From assembly GCA_945787485.1 (NCBI GenBank), contig CALZHV010000161.1, positions 1 to 5,107 on the forward strand: a stretch of DNA of 5,107 nt. The letters are read 5' to 3'. The stretch's first letter is position 1. Each line of letters begins with the position of its first letter. The notes beneath the pieces were generated by a model, which worked only from the letters and a program-made list of their open reading frames with translations, was not told the DNA's origin and did not search any database. This DNA comes from an uncultured Lachnospiraceae bacterium. GTDB taxonomy: Bacteria; Bacillota; Clostridia; Lachnospirales; Lachnospiraceae. Below are positions 4,220-5,107 of the stretch, piece after piece. A program made the translations under genes and the position numbers.

Positions 4220-5107
4220 ATGAACAGAACAAAAGAAAAAAACATCAGTTTGTATAAACCGTGGAAAAAGGTATTATGCTTTATTCTTTCGATGATAATT
4301 GCACTCGGAACATTTGTTACCGTTACTTTTGGCAACAGCAGATTTCAGAAGTGGCTCGGTATCAAATCCATGCTTTCGGCGTATGCTGCAGAAATGGTTG
4401 ATACAAAGGGCGCAATAGCAGTAGATGAAGATGCTATGCTTGCTGATGACCATACAATTAATCTTGAAAATAGGGACGGCTCAAATACAGTTTACTTGTT
4501 TTCCGAGCCTATTTCATATACGGATGAAAACGGAAATCTTAAAACAAAGGATATATCGGTTGAGAGAGCAGATAGAAAACTGAAAGCTCAAGGATATGAT
4601 TATACAAACGGACAAAATGATTATCGTATAAACTTTTCAAAAGATTATAATAAGGGTGTGCAGGCTGAATTTGATGATTGTTCATATTCAATAATTCCTT
4701 TAAGCAACTCTGACATAACGGGTAACGAAACCGTTGCCGAGTATCTTGATGAAAAGTTTGAGGTGTTTCAATATAAAAATATTTACGGCGAGGGTACTAA
4801 TTTAAGGTTTTATCCCCAGCTTAACGGCATAAAAGATGAAATTATTTTAGATGACAACATCGGTAAATCATATTTCGCTTTTAGAATCGAAACCGATAAT
4901 TGTATTGCTTCGATGAATGAGGAAGGAACTGTTGTCTTAACAAATAGGGATAATGAGATTATTCAGACTTTTTCTAAACCGTTCGCTTATGATAATGCTT
5001 TTGTGGAAGGTATATATGACGAGCATTATATTGATTGTCAATACTCACTTGAAGAATTATCAAATGGCATTTATACATTAGCCGTAAGCGTTGATGAAGA
5101 ATGGCTT
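4220..5107 (+). CDS. Secreted surface protein N-terminus (DNRLRE/RHS-leader-like), partial
   Basis: The gene runs off the right edge; 296 codons are seen, with no stop. ATG 4220 follows AGGAAG (4206-4211) by eight bases, and an in-frame stop at 4196 bounds the start. A basic N-terminus is followed by one hydrophobic segment (about 17-39, KVLCFILSMIIALGTFVTV), then a region ending SAYAAE (about 53-58) that could be a signal-peptidase site. The rest is acidic and soluble, consistent with export. The stretch YLFSEPISYTDENGNLK, with a following GYDYTNGQNDYRINF, resembles the segments that precede DNRLRE and RHS-repeat regions in large clostridial surface proteins, some of which carry C-terminal toxins (WapA type). 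That identity is from memory of the family, not a search. Repeats or toxin domains would lie outside the window. Sharing a promoter box with agrD makes it a likely quorum-controlled product. Confidence 0.75.
   Translation, partial: MNRTKEKNISLYKPWKKVLCFILSMIIALGTFVTVTFGNSRFQKWLGIKSMLSAYAAEMVDTKGAIAVDEDAMLADDHTINLENRDGSNTVYLFSEPISYTDENGNLKTKDISVERADRKLKAQGYDYTNGQNDYRINFSKDYNKGVQAEFDDCSYSIIPLSNSDITGNETVAEYLDEKFEVFQYKNIYGEGTNLRFYPQLNGIKDEIILDDNIGKSYFAFRIETDNCIASMNEEGTVVLTNRDNEIIQTFSKPFAYDNAFVEGIYDEHYIDCQYSLEELSNGIYTLAVSVDEEWL

Noticed and set aside
4141..4335. 64-codon minus-strand ORF with repeated aromatic residues near its C-terminus
   Set aside because: Its repeated end is simply the 21-base tandem duplication read in reverse, and the rest opposes the N-terminus of the surface-protein gene.

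Overview
The window is low-GC DNA with Shine-Dalgarno sites of the AGGAGG/GGTGAT type, several GTG and TTG starts, and T-tailed hairpin terminators. This fits a Firmicute, most likely a gut-type clostridium of the Ruminococcus/Eubacterium kind. That placement is an inference from composition and gene families, because there is no rRNA or marker gene here.

The content is a complete agr-type peptide quorum-sensing locus, split into two divergent transcription units, followed by the start of a large secreted protein.

Left, minus strand, read from about 1333 down to 162: a 49-residue AgrD-like pro-peptide gene (1298-1149), agrB (1159-563) and an XRE-family DNA-binding protein (576-190). These overlap by 11 and 14 bases and end at a hairpin terminator (162-187). 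A second, stronger bidirectional hairpin at 79-113 insulates the unit from whatever lies to the left. The AgrD gene is small and easily missed. Its predicted ring residue is serine, not cysteine, so the signal should be a lactone.

Middle, plus strand: a small SinR-like XRE regulator (1535-1864), a hairpin (1896-1928), a LytTR response regulator of the AgrA type (start best placed at TTG 1941, end 2639), and a seven-helix GHKL sensor kinase of the AgrC type (2645-3958) closed by a terminator at 3944-3977. The 236-base divergent gap between agrD and the XRE gene holds both promoters and several inverted repeats.

Right, plus strand: after 261 non-coding bases, a gene starts at 4220 and runs off the window. 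It encodes an N-terminal membrane or signal segment followed by an extracellular region resembling the leaders of large DNRLRE/RHS-type surface proteins.

Inferred logic: AgrB processes and exports the AgrD peptide, the kinase senses it, and the LytTR regulator activates promoters. The main support for a joined circuit is an identical 11-base box, GCACAGTTTTG, 8-9 bases upstream of the -35 element both at the agrD promoter (minus strand, 1378-1388) and at the promoter of the surface-protein gene (plus strand, 3990-4000). The box contains the ACAGTT core typical of AgrA/LytTR sites. The surface protein therefore looks like a direct output of the quorum circuit, while the two XRE proteins probably add local control.
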